DNA of 14,349 nucleotides, from positions 1 to 14,349 of the forward strand of contig DDXI01000084.1 in NCBI GenBank assembly GCA_002347475.1. Reading direction: 5' to 3'. The notes beneath the pieces were generated by a model. The model was not told where the DNA came from. It searched no databases and saw only the letters and a list, made by a program, of their open reading frames with translations. Both the position numbers and the translations under genes were made by a program. Source of the DNA: Peptococcaceae bacterium UBA2264. Its GTDB lineage: Bacteria > Bacillota > Desulfitobacteriia > Desulfitobacteriales > Desulfitobacteriaceae. Below are positions 6,742 through 14,302 of the stretch, in pieces (within the stretch, counting starts at the first letter, position 1; the number at the start of each line of letters is the position of its first letter).

Positions 6742-7440
6742 CTAGACCCCTTGCTGTTTCTGCTGCAGTTGTGTCAGCCAAAAAGTCACCCCATAGGCCA
6801 AGAGCATCAAAATAATGCTCAGGGCTATTGCCAGATCAAAATTCCCTTTCGAGACCTCCAGCGCGGTGGCTGTAGTTAAGACTCTTGTCATGCCTTTGAT
6901 GTTTCCGCCAACCATCATTGAGGCCCCGATTTCTGAAACAACTGCCCCGAATCCGGCAATAATGGCGGCAAAAAGGGCAAAGCGGACTTCTCTTAGCAAG
7001 TACCAGAGATATTGCAAGCGATTCGCCCCTAAAGCCCGGATCTGCAGACGCAGTTTCGGATCGGTCTGGCCGATAGCTGCCGCAGTCAACCCTACTACCA
7101 CAGGGGAGGCAATAATTGCCTGGGCAATAATCATCGCCGTTTTTGTATAAAGAATGTCGAGGAAACCAAATGGACCGGAACGCCAAAGGAAAATCGATAC
7201 CCAGAGGCCAACAACTACCGGCGGCATCCCCATCCCGGTGTTCACCAGGCTTAAGGCAAACTTGCGGCCCGGGAAACTATTCAGGGCAATTAAGGTGCCG
7301 AGTGGAACACCGATAATAACACTTATGAGCGTAGCGCTGCCCGAGACCTGCAAGGTAGACAAAACAATTTCGACTACCTCCGGATCTCCTGTCAACAGAA
7401 GATGAAAAGCCTGTTTTATACCCTGCCAGATTAAGTCCAT
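6742..7440 (-). CDS. tupB: Tungstate ABC transporter permease TupB
   Basis: A 232-residue inner-membrane channel subunit with about five hydrophobic segments. The binding-protein-dependent transport signature for coupling to the ATPase is seen around ALGANRLQYLWYLLREVRFAL, followed by the membrane segment IIAGFGAVVSEIGASMMVGG. These features match the TupB branch and differ from ModB in sequence. It starts with ATG at 7440, with GGAGCGGAAGG upstream, 37 bases after tupA. Its stop is two bases before the tupC start, so the two are tightly coupled. Confidence 0.9.
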   Translation of the reverse strand: MDLIWQGIKQAFHLLLTGDPEVVEIVLSTLQVSGSATLISVIIGVPLGTLIALNSFPGRKFALSLVNTGMGMPPVVVGLWVSIFLWRSGPFGFLDILYTKTAMIIAQAIIASPVVVGLTAAAIGQTDPKLRLQIRALGANRLQYLWYLLREVRFALFAAIIAGFGAVVSEIGASMMVGGNIKGMTRVLTTATALEVSKGNFDLAIALSIILMLLAYGVTFWLTQLQQKQQGV

Positions 7441-7477
7441 TGCCTTCCGCTCCTAAGCCCTTTGTTTGAGGATCATT

Positions 7478-8359
7478 TTATTTGCCCAGGTCTTCCACGT
7501 TCTTGCCATAATCAGGGAAGAACAAGGCTTGACCATATTTATCCTTGCCAAATTCACCTATTGTCTTTTGGGTATCGCTGCTGGTCATGAAGTCAACAAA
7601 AGCCTTAGCGCCGTCTTTGTTAACCTGGGGGAATTTTTCAGGATTTACCTGCATTACATGATAGATATTGAGCAACACACTGTCGCCCTCGCGAAGAATT
7701 TCCAGCTGCAGGTTATCCTTATTAGCTAAATACGTCGCTCTGTCAGTCAGGGTGTAGCCCGCTTTTTGCGAAGCAATATTCAGAGTCTGACCCATTCCGA
7801 CGCCACTTTCCTGGTACCAGCTGCCGCTGGGGTTAATCCCCGCCTTTTTCCAGAGATCCTTTTCCTTCGTATCGGTTCCTGACTTATCACCACGGGAAAT
7901 AAAGATGGCCTTGCTGTCAGAAATAGCTTTAAACAAATCTTCAAGAGTGGCTGCATCTTTGACCCCTGCCGGATCGTTAGCCGGCCCGACGATAATAAAA
8001 TCGTTGTGCATCAGCAGTTGATAATTAACTACTGTTTTATCATCTACCAGCGGCTGCTCAGAGGATGGTGCATGTGTCAGCAGGACATCGGCTTCACCCT
8101 TTTGCCCTAAAGCCAGAGCTGCCCCGGTTCCTACCGCTACGGTTTTGACTTTGTAACCTGTTTTCTTTTCAAACATCGGGATCAGTACATCCAACAAGCC
8201 GCTGTCCTGGGTGCTGGTCGTAGTTGCCAAAATAAGGTCCGGATTGGCTGGAGTTGGAGTCGAAGCAGGGGGTGCAGTTTGACCGCAGCCGGCTAAAACC
8301 ACCATACTTAGAACAAAAAAGATTAAGGAGAAGAACCTGATATTCTTCCACATTTTCAT
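7478..8359 (-). CDS. tupA: Tungstate-binding lipoprotein TupA
   Basis: The extracytoplasmic tungstate receptor of the importer, 293 residues. A signal peptide with a short basic start and a hydrophobic core ends in the lipobox LAGC, giving lipidated C25, as expected for a Gram-positive binding protein. A flexible Pro/Thr-rich linker (PPASTPTPANP) follows. The TupA hallmark TTTSTQDSGLLD (46-57) forms the oxyanion pocket together with ISRGDKSGTDTKEKDLW (154-170). GTGAALALGQKGEADVLLTH is also typical. ATG at 8359 has GGAGG just upstream. The gene lies 16 bases after its presumed regulator. Tungstate rather than molybdate is inferred from the TupA subfamily motifs. Confidence 0.93.
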   Translation of the reverse strand: MKMWKNIRFFSLIFFVLSMVVLAGCGQTAPPASTPTPANPDLILATTTSTQDSGLLDVLIPMFEKKTGYKVKTVAVGTGAALALGQKGEADVLLTHAPSSEQPLVDDKTVVNYQLLMHNDFIIVGPANDPAGVKDAATLEDLFKAISDSKAIFISRGDKSGTDTKEKDLWKKAGINPSGSWYQESGVGMGQTLNIASQKAGYTLTDRATYLANKDNLQLEILREGDSVLLNIYHVMQVNPEKFPQVNKDGAKAFVDFMTSSDTQKTIGEFGKDKYGQALFFPDYGKNVEDLGK

Positions 8360-8375
8360 TTGAGTTCCTCCACTC

Positions 8376-9347
8376 TTAAATTAATTCTTGCGACAAGGTA
8401 ACCTTTGACTCAGATGGTGTTCCTGATTGAAAAATAAGTTTCCCTGTCAATGAAGTTTTATATCCCGGCTGGCTTTTGAGAGCGCGATGAAAGCCGGGGG
8501 AATTTAATATGTCTAAAACTTGCCGCCACTCTAAGGTCTGGGAAAACTCTTGCAGGCAAACCAGGTCATATCTTTCTTCAAATAGCGGAACAAAATCCAG
8601 TCCTAATCTGGCAGCCATCGCCTGCACCCCAATACCAGCGTCGGCTTCATTATTAGCCACCCGGCAGGCTACGCCAAAATGGGTATTTTCCTCAAGTTCA
8701 TATCCTCTGATATTTTGGGCTTGTATTCCGGCCTGATGCAAATATGTATCCAAACGAATCCGGGTCCCGGAACCTTTTTGCCTGTTTACCAGTCTCAATC
8801 CGGGCCGGGCAATAGCGCTCCAGCCGGAAACCTCCAGAGGATTGCCGGGAGCTATTATCCACCCCTGCACTCGCTGGACGAGATTAACCACGGAAACCTC
8901 TTCACCCGGTAAGCAATAGCGGATAAAGTGTAGATTGTACTCACCGGAGACTGAATCCCACAGGTGAATCCCAGTCATCGAAGCCTGGCGGCGGTAAAGA
9001 GCAATCAGTCCTTCCATGCTTCCGGTGTAAGCGGCAGAAATCGTTAAACCCGGTGTTAAGTGTTGCCCAAACTGGACAAGCATCTCTACCGCCGGATCAT
9101 GGCTGCCCACAAATATTACCCCGGCAGAATCAATATTTAATCCTGGACTAACAGGCGCAGGCTTTAGTGACGGCTTATCTCCTCTGTGATAAGCTGTCAG
9201 TGTTTCCGGGTCAAAACGTAATTGCCTGCCCACATGCCATGCTTCAATTTCCCCCCTTTTCACCAGTTCGTAAAGAGTATATTTTGAAATCTTGAGGATT
9301 TTGGCCGCCTCTTCTGCAGTCAGCGGCAGTTTTTCAACCATAACCAT
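8376..9347 (-). CDS. Helix-turn-helix regulator with PBP-like (molybdate/tungstate-binding) sensor domain
   Basis: A 323-residue two-domain protein. Residues 8-56 form an excisionase/MerR-like helix-turn-helix (LTAEEAAKILKISKYTLYELV with the wing HVGRQLRFDPETL). Residues 75-310 form a cytosolic PBP-like domain of the COG1910 type, with GSHD (81-84), GEYN (135-138), NRQKGSGTR (188-196) and DAGIG (226-230). There is no signal peptide or membrane segment. The same domain occurs at the C-terminus of the second MoeA (11116-13023). As the first gene before tupABC it probably senses tungstate or molybdate and controls this operon; no experiment is known to me for this protein. ATG at 9341 has a better spaced AAGGGG than 9347, so the start could be two codons later. 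It is distinct from ModE, having no LysR-like winged helix or Mop domain. Confidence 0.85.
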   Translation of the reverse strand: MVMVEKLPLTAEEAAKILKISKYTLYELVKRGEIEAWHVGRQLRFDPETLTAYHRGDKPSLKPAPVSPGLNIDSAGVIFVGSHDPAVEMLVQFGQHLTPGLTISAAYTGSMEGLIALYRRQASMTGIHLWDSVSGEYNLHFIRYCLPGEEVSVVNLVQRVQGWIIAPGNPLEVSGWSAIARPGLRLVNRQKGSGTRIRLDTYLHQAGIQAQNIRGYELEENTHFGVACRVANNEADAGIGVQAMAARLGLDFVPLFEERYDLVCLQEFSQTLEWRQVLDILNSPGFHRALKSQPGYKTSLTGKLIFQSGTPSESKVTLSQELI

Positions 9348-9412
9348 TTACCCCTTATCCCATATTCATGTTAATTATTTTATTACATTAGTTTGTGAAG
9401 GTAAATGGTTAT
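9340..9412. repeat. 13-base inverted repeat flanking the regulator promoter region (candidate operator pair)
   Basis: ATAACCATTTACC (9340-9352) and its exact reverse complement GGTAAATGGTTAT (9400-9412) face each other across 47 bases. Their centres are 60 bases apart. The near copy covers the start codon of the regulator, and the far copy sits at the -35 position of a possible promoter. I did not see another full copy in the window. Confidence 0.6.
9377..9404 (-). promoter_or_regulatory. Possible promoter of the regulator-tup operon
   Basis: On the minus strand TTACCT (9404-9399, weak -35, three of six) is followed after 16 bases by TAAAAT (9382-9377, five of six). A TTCACA box just inside offers an alternative -35 but with no good -10. 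Transcription would start near 9370, about 22 bases before the ATG. The -35 overlaps the far arm of the 13-base inverted repeat, consistent with repression. Confidence 0.3.
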
Positions 9413-9638
9413 TTGTGTGTTTGGACAGGTGTTGTTGGTTTTATTTTGTTTTATTTGGTTTAGTTTCAATTAAGCTATTTTTGTTTGGTTACATCATCAA
9501 TTCTGATAAAACTAACAGAACGTGGAGTATCATGTCTTTATACATCTAAAGAAAACTTGGCTTTCGCTAAGCCCTTAAGGCGCTAGAGAAAACCTTAGTT
9601 GCACTTATGCTGCCCAAAATTTATACTTTTCTAATAGT

Positions 9639-9706
9639 GCAAGAATTAAGGCGGCTTGAAATCCTCTTCCGGGTTTTCAAACCGCCCTTTAAGTGCTTAT
9701 TCTTGC
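9639..9706 (-). terminator. Inverted repeat, probable terminator after the moeA-AOR set
   Basis: The arms GGCGGCTTGAAA and TTTCAAACCGCC (within 9650-9688) form a 14-base stem with one mismatch and one bulge. Outer arms GCAAGAAT (9639-9646) and ATTCTTGC (9699-9706) can extend it. On the minus strand the stem is followed by TTAATTCTT, a weak U-rich tail. It lies between the end of the AOR-like gene and the promoter of the next operon, where a terminator is expected. It may instead be a remnant of a mobile repeat. Confidence 0.45.
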
Positions 9707-9712
9707 CTCATT

Positions 9713-9763
9713 TTATGAACTTTCAGGAAGTGTGTCATCTATTGTCATACCAGTCCCTAAATT
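9713..9763 (-). pseudogene. Frameshifted 3' remnant of the AOR-like gene
   Basis: Directly at the stop of the AOR-like gene, the -1 frame continues with NLGTGMTIDDTLPESS and then TAA at 9715-9713. AOR proteins normally carry a very similar segment (a DDTLP-R-F motif) after the GERI-ERV helix. The break lies at a run of four A. A second one-base loss would explain ESS-stop in place of ERF. This is best read as residual coding sequence after frameshift damage. Confidence 0.6.
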
Positions 9764-11049
9764 TTCACACGTTCCATATCCCCAATCCGCTCTCCGCAAG
9801 CCAGGAGCTCAGCATCTGTATAATCGAAACCGGTCACGGCGTTGACAATCGCCCTATAATCAGCAAGCCCCAGCATAGCTGAAGAATACTGGCACATGCC
9901 AAGGGAGTCGATAACGGCTGTGAGATCCTGCAAATCAGAGGCCGGCATCTCCGGCTTCTCCGTCCTCTTTGCCGTTAAGGCCAGCTCCGGGTGGCCGTAA
10001 CTGGCCGCAAATTCAGACGCGCCCTGAGCCATCTGGGCTCCCAGTCCTTCCGCATAAGCTATTTTCCGGATCCATTCTCTTATCCCTTGAGTATTGCCAT
10101 ACTCCAGGAGCGTCCCCTCGAGTTCTTCCGGCCTGATAGATCCGCGCTGCACAAGTTCCATACCTGTGGCCAGGGTACTACCGACCGCAATAAAATCCAA
10201 CCCTAATTTGTCGCACAAATCATGGGCGGCATGAATCGCTTCATGATCACGGAGGCCGCAGGCTGCAGCAAAACCCGATTTATTTTTACCTTTCGATGAT
10301 CTGCCTGCACCTTCTTCCCCTTTCTTTTGGCGGCCACAAGCAATCGGGCAGCGATAACAGGCGTCTTTTTTGCCCCAACCGGCATTTAGGACATTTTTCA
10401 TTTTCTCCGGATTTGCCTCATCCACTTTCCCGGTTCCACGAACGACAAGCGCTTTGAGATTCTTGGCTCCCATCACGGCACCCACTCCGCTGCGCCCGGC
10501 GGCGCGGTGGAGATCATTGAGGAACACGGCCATCAGCACCAGGTTTTCCCCGGCGGGGCCAATGGCCAGGACTCTCGCCGGGGGATCGCCAAATTCCCGC
10601 TTTATGGCCTCTGTTGCAGCATAAGCATCCTTGCCCCAGAGCTGAGAGGCATCCCTGATTTTCACCAGGTCATCTTTAATGGAAATATATACAGGATAAG
10701 CAGCCTTACCTTCCAGGATGACCATATCATAACCAGCCAACTTAAGCTGCACTCCCCAATCTCCCCCGGGATTGGCAGCAGAGACAGCTCCCTTCAGCGG
10801 TGATTTTGTCACAACCGTAAAACGTCCGGACGTGGGAGCGTTCGTACCGGTGAGTACTCCGGCAGAAATATAAATTTTGTTTTCGGGAGCAAATGCTTGG
10901 ACATCTGCTGCCACCTCATCAAAAAACATTTTCCCCGCAAGCCCGCGCCCGCCTAAATATTTTCTGGCAAGTTCCATGTTTAGAGGCTCTATACCGGTTT
11001 TCCCTTCCGTAAGATTGATGCGTAATATTTTTCTGGTATACCCACCCAT
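9757..11049 (-). CDS. Shortened aldehyde:ferredoxin oxidoreductase family protein, possibly decaying
   Basis: AOR enzymes oxidise aldehydes to acids with a tungsten-bispterin and a 4Fe-4S cluster. This one has 430 residues instead of the usual 580-620. ATG at 11049 is chosen because GAGGAGGAAG lies just before it. The N-terminal domain is intact: INLTEGKTG, YLGGRGLAGKMFFDE, SGRFTVVTKSPL, NPGGDWGVQLKLAGYD, and RSGVGAVMGAKNLKA. Cluster ligands CYRCPIAC and the fourth Cys in SLGMC remain, as do both pterin motifs (DKLGLD and DSLGMC). Missing are about 80 residues before CYRC, the glutamate-bearing GPEYE segment, the RGACH segment with the catalytic His, and the last 70-100 residues. It is likely inactive as a standard AOR. 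It follows the PBP-bearing MoeA by 66 bases, suggesting a shared history with a tungsten enzyme. Confidence 0.8.
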   Translation of the reverse strand: MGGYTRKILRINLTEGKTGIEPLNMELARKYLGGRGLAGKMFFDEVAADVQAFAPENKIYISAGVLTGTNAPTSGRFTVVTKSPLKGAVSAANPGGDWGVQLKLAGYDMVILEGKAAYPVYISIKDDLVKIRDASQLWGKDAYAATEAIKREFGDPPARVLAIGPAGENLVLMAVFLNDLHRAAGRSGVGAVMGAKNLKALVVRGTGKVDEANPEKMKNVLNAGWGKKDACYRCPIACGRQKKGEEGAGRSSKGKNKSGFAAACGLRDHEAIHAAHDLCDKLGLDFIAVGSTLATGMELVQRGSIRPEELEGTLLEYGNTQGIREWIRKIAYAEGLGAQMAQGASEFAASYGHPELALTAKRTEKPEMPASDLQDLTAVIDSLGMCQYSSAMLGLADYRAIVNAVTGFDYTDAELLACGERIGDMERVKI

Positions 11050-11115
11050 GAATCTTCCTCCTCTTGACAATCATCTTTCGGCTCCCAAGGGCTCAAGGCC
11101 CGCTGTATCAGGCCC

Positions 11116-13023
11116 CTACTCGAAAAAAACTCCCGTATCCCTGATATCATACCCGCCAAGCGCAAGAACATCCTCCTGAAAAGCTTTGCTTCGGATGACC
11201 GAAATCATCGCTTGCATACGGGTGTTCTCCAAATATTCACGCGGAATAGCCAGATCATAGCGTTCTTGCCCAACCGGCATATAATCCAGGCCAAGAGCTT
11301 CGGCCGCACTTTGAATACCCAGTCCTGCATCAGCCGCTCCCGAGGCAACGGCAGCCGCAACCGCTAAATGAGTAAATTCCTCCCGCTCATACCCCAAAAT
11401 CTGTTCTTTAGCCAGGCCTTGCTTTAGGAGCAGGTAATCCAAAAGCACCCGCGTACCCGACCCGCCCTGACGATTGATAAACCGAATGCCCGGCTTGACT
11501 AAATCCGCCAGCGTCTTAATGTTCAGGGGATTTCCTTTCGGCACAAGCAGGACCTGGTTCCTGTAAACTAAATTGAGCAAAGCGACTTCTCTCCCCGGCA
11601 AAAACCGCTGCAAATAGCTGCGGTTGTACTCTCCTGTCTCCGGATCGAGCAAGTGAATCCCCGCGAAATGAGCTTCCCCTTTGCGCAGAGCCAGAATTCC
11701 GGCCAGGCTCCCTACATGAGCTGAGGCAAGGCCCCCCTGTCCGCCCCTGGCCTTCAGATGGCTGCTTAAAACATCCAGCGCTAAATCATGGGACCCTATG
11801 CAGACCAGAGTTTCTTCCAACTCCGCAACGGGCCGCAAGAGCTCAATGGGTATAGTTTCCCCCTCATGAAACCCTTCCTGCAGGCGGGGAACCCGCAGCA
11901 GCCCATCCGCCCGCACCAGACTCATCGTCACGCCGGCGCCTCTGCTTAAAGGGGCGGCAACCCAACGGCCGCCGACTCTCCCAACTTTAACCCGCACAAA
12001 TTCTTCACTGCCTAAAGAGGAAAAGACTTTCTTGCTGATTACAGCCTCCAGTACAGGCTGTGATTCTTTGCTTAAACCCTGCAGATGCATGACCCAGGGC
12101 TCCAGGAACAGACAGGCCGTCAGATAGGCTGACACCGGATAACCAGGGATGCCCAGCACGGGCTTCCCTTGAATTTCTCCCAGGACCACCGGTTTACCCG
12201 GCTTAATTGCTGCTCCGTGCACATAAAGGATCCCTGACTCCTGAACTATTTGCGACGTATAGTCATCCCGTCCCTGGGAGGATCCGGCAATGATGACCAG
12301 AATATCCTGAGATGCCGCCATCGCCAGAATGGCTTCTTCCAACAACTGCGGCTGATCCGGTGTTATGGGCCAAATAGCCGCCGTTCCGCCCCATTCCTCC
12401 ACCAGGGAGGCCAGGACTGTGGAATTACTATCCACAATATCCCCCACCTTAAGAGCCGCCTCCGGCAGACGGATTTCATCGCCCGTCGGCAATATCCCCA
12501 CCCGGGGCTTAGACCGTACTTCTACCTCCAAAACCCCGGCCGCCAATAAAGCACCCTGATCCTGGGGACGAAGGCGATGGTTAACCGGGAGAAGCACTTC
12601 CCCTTGAACCATGTCCTCCCCTACCGGCCGGACATGGTGCCAAGGCACGACAGGAGTCTGCAGCAGGATTCCTCCCTCCCCCGATTCCAGGATATCTTCC
12701 AGCATGACGACAGCGTCCATTCCCTCAGGGATAGGGTCTCCTGTATCAACCGGCATAGCCTGAACTCCGAGTTCCAGCCAACGGGGCTCCCGCTCCGAAA
12801 TACCGTGGGTATCCCTGGCGCGAACGGCATATCCGTCCATCGCCGCCGCCGGGAAATGAGGAGAACTTCTTTGAGCCCGAACAATCGCCCCTGTGATCCT
12901 GTGAAGGGCCAGGCGGACATCCAAAAACTCATTTTTCGGCAGGCATCGCTCAGCAAGCTTGGCCATCATCAAAGCCAGTCCTTCTTGCCAAGCCGTGTTT
13001 TCAAGATATATCTGGCGTTCCAC
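11116..13023 (-). CDS. moeA: MoeA molybdopterin molybdenumtransferase fused to a PBP-like domain
   Basis: A 635-residue fusion. Residues 10 to about 400 are MoeA, which inserts molybdate or tungstate into adenylyl-molybdopterin: AMDGYAVRA (61-69), PTGDEI (179-184), the SSQGRDDY loop near 248, KPGKPV near 274 and GIPGYPVS (291-298). Residues 405-630 are a COG1910-type PBP-like domain: GSHD (410-413), GEYN near 464, NRQGGSGTR (517-525), DAGLG and ERYDL. This domain is closely similar to that of the regulator at 8376-9347. The start is GTG at 13023 with GGGGAGG and AAGGA upstream. The family is known as MoeA/PBP fusions; the domain could bind the oxyanion and help select tungsten or molybdenum, which is inference. 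The glycine-rich loop reads AGSSQG where the first MoeA has GGSSVG, a possible sign of altered specificity. Confidence 0.9.
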   Translation of the reverse strand: MERQIYLENTAWQEGLALMMAKLAERCLPKNEFLDVRLALHRITGAIVRAQRSSPHFPAAAMDGYAVRARDTHGISEREPRWLELGVQAMPVDTGDPIPEGMDAVVMLEDILESGEGGILLQTPVVPWHHVRPVGEDMVQGEVLLPVNHRLRPQDQGALLAAGVLEVEVRSKPRVGILPTGDEIRLPEAALKVGDIVDSNSTVLASLVEEWGGTAAIWPITPDQPQLLEEAILAMAASQDILVIIAGSSQGRDDYTSQIVQESGILYVHGAAIKPGKPVVLGEIQGKPVLGIPGYPVSAYLTACLFLEPWVMHLQGLSKESQPVLEAVISKKVFSSLGSEEFVRVKVGRVGGRWVAAPLSRGAGVTMSLVRADGLLRVPRLQEGFHEGETIPIELLRPVAELEETLVCIGSHDLALDVLSSHLKARGGQGGLASAHVGSLAGILALRKGEAHFAGIHLLDPETGEYNRSYLQRFLPGREVALLNLVYRNQVLLVPKGNPLNIKTLADLVKPGIRFINRQGGSGTRVLLDYLLLKQGLAKEQILGYEREEFTHLAVAAAVASGAADAGLGIQSAAEALGLDYMPVGQERYDLAIPREYLENTRMQAMISVIRSKAFQEDVLALGGYDIRDTGVFFE

Positions 13024-13060
13024 TTATCCTTTACCTCCCCAATTCCAACAGTTGCTTCAA

Positions 13061-14302
13061 TTAACGCAAAAAGCGGAAAAATACTTCTTTCCCTGCTTCT
13101 ATACCCTCACTATCCAAGGGAATGTGCACCAGGGCATCTGCCAGGACCATCGTCCGGATTAAGCCGGACTTTCCCCTAACCGGTTCAAGCAGCCATCCTT
13201 CTCCGTTTGGAATAAGGCGTGCCCGCACATACTCCTCCCGGCCGCTGCCGGAATATAAGTTCTGGGTTAACTTGCCCCGGGGAAGAGGATCGAGCCGGGT
13301 CTGCAACAGAGACCCCTCCAACCAGGGCCGGACGAGTGCATCAAAAACAATCATCGCCGAGGCAGGATGTCCCGGAAGTCCGAAAATCAACTTGTCGTCC
13401 ACGGCCCCGCCTATGGCAGGCTTCCCGGGTTTCAGGGCCAAGCCATGAAAAAGAAGCCCCGGCTCTCCCAGTTCGCCAATTAACTGAGCAGACAGGTCAC
13501 GGGAGCCGACTGAACTGCCGCCGGAGAGTAAAACTATATCATTTTCCTCCAGCATCCGGGTCAGCATTGCGCGAAGCTCTTCAAGGTCATCTTTCACAAT
13601 ACCATAATAATGAGCCTCAGCACCACTCGCCAGGGTCTGTCCCAGCAGGGTATAGCCATTGATATCCCTTGACTGGCCAGGCAGAGGTTCTTGATTCGGA
13701 GGGATAATCTCATCCCCTGTTGAAAGAATCCCGACCCGAAAACGGGGAAGTACTGAGACGTTCATCTGCCCAAGGGCTGCCAGGAGCCCCATTTCCTGAG
13801 CCCTGATCCGGGTAAATTGCGCCAGGATAACTTCCCCTGCGCTTAAGTCTTCCCCGATGTCCATAAGGTTTTCCCCGGGGGCCACAGCCTTGGTTACACC
13901 ATAGAGTTCCTCCCCGAAGTGTTCGAGATGTTCAATCATTACGACAGCATCGGCTCCCTCCGGCAGCATGCCTCCTGTGGGTATCAGTATTCCTATACCC
14001 TGTTTCAATACTTCCGCCGGAGCCTCTCCCATTCTTACTTCCCCCTGACATTGAAGCAGCGCAGGCATACTTTCACTGGCTCCAAAGGTATCTGCCGCCC
14101 GCACCGCCAATCCGTCCATTGTGGATTTACGGAAAGGAGGCAGGGCCTCGCGCGCCGGGATAGCCTGAGCAAGAATACGTCCCAAAGAATCCGCCAAAGG
14201 GACCCTTTCCAGGCCCTGGTAAAAGGAGAGCAGATGGGGTTTCAGCAGATCAATAGCCTCTGTTAAGGTTTTAACCTTGAATAATTCGCTCCTGTTTCCC
14301 AT
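13061..14302 (-). CDS. moeA: Molybdopterin molybdenumtransferase MoeA (stand-alone)
   Basis: A full-length 413-residue MoeA without extra domains. It has FRKSTMDGLAVRA (57-69), LIPTGGMLPEGADAVVM, ILSTGDEII (192-200), GGSSVGSRD (261-269), LKPGKPAIGG (290-299) and GLPGHPAS (308-315), followed by the C-terminal beta-barrel domain. It catalyses metal insertion into adenylated molybdopterin in the cytosol. ATG at 14302 has AAAGGTG upstream. It is 37 bases ahead of the MoeA-PBP fusion, and the two plus the AOR-like gene run as one unit. Its own promoter lies beyond the window or within the last 47 bases, where a weak hairpin (GGCT-AGCA-AGCC) with a following T-rich stretch may end an upstream gene. 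Confidence 0.94.
   Translation of the reverse strand: MGNRSELFKVKTLTEAIDLLKPHLLSFYQGLERVPLADSLGRILAQAIPAREALPPFRKSTMDGLAVRAADTFGASESMPALLQCQGEVRMGEAPAEVLKQGIGILIPTGGMLPEGADAVVMIEHLEHFGEELYGVTKAVAPGENLMDIGEDLSAGEVILAQFTRIRAQEMGLLAALGQMNVSVLPRFRVGILSTGDEIIPPNQEPLPGQSRDINGYTLLGQTLASGAEAHYYGIVKDDLEELRAMLTRMLEENDIVLLSGGSSVGSRDLSAQLIGELGEPGLLFHGLALKPGKPAIGGAVDDKLIFGLPGHPASAMIVFDALVRPWLEGSLLQTRLDPLPRGKLTQNLYSGSGREEYVRARLIPNGEGWLLEPVRGKSGLIRTMVLADALVHIPLDSEGIEAGKEVFFRFLR

Larger units (their letters stand above)
9348..9756. other. 409-base intergenic region before the regulator
   Basis: No plausible gene lies here. From 9756 downward it holds the decayed AOR tail, a terminator-like inverted repeat (9639-9706), an imperfect 20-base palindrome at 9567-9586 centred on CCTTAAGG, a small hairpin GGCTT/AAGCC near 9559-9573, and a G/T-rich, C-poor stretch at about 9412-9500. 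The candidate promoter and operator pair come last. The regulator-tup operon must start in this region. Confidence 0.5.

Noticed and set aside
9348..9756. Moco or tungsten-cofactor riboswitch before the regulator-tup operon
   Set aside because: The leader is G-poor on the transcribed strand close to the gene, and I could not trace the multi-stem Moco riboswitch architecture. A covariance-model search of this region and of 4507-4665 would decide.
9757..9770. Programmed -1 frameshift in the AOR-like gene
   Set aside because: There is an A-run but no X-XXY-YYZ heptamer in register and no clear downstream pseudoknot. The extended product also still lacks the family end.
12577..13179. Plus-strand open frame of 200 codons opposite the MoeA genes
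   Set aside because: It is antisense to well-supported MoeA coding sequence and crosses a gene boundary. It has no ribosome site or recognisable domain.
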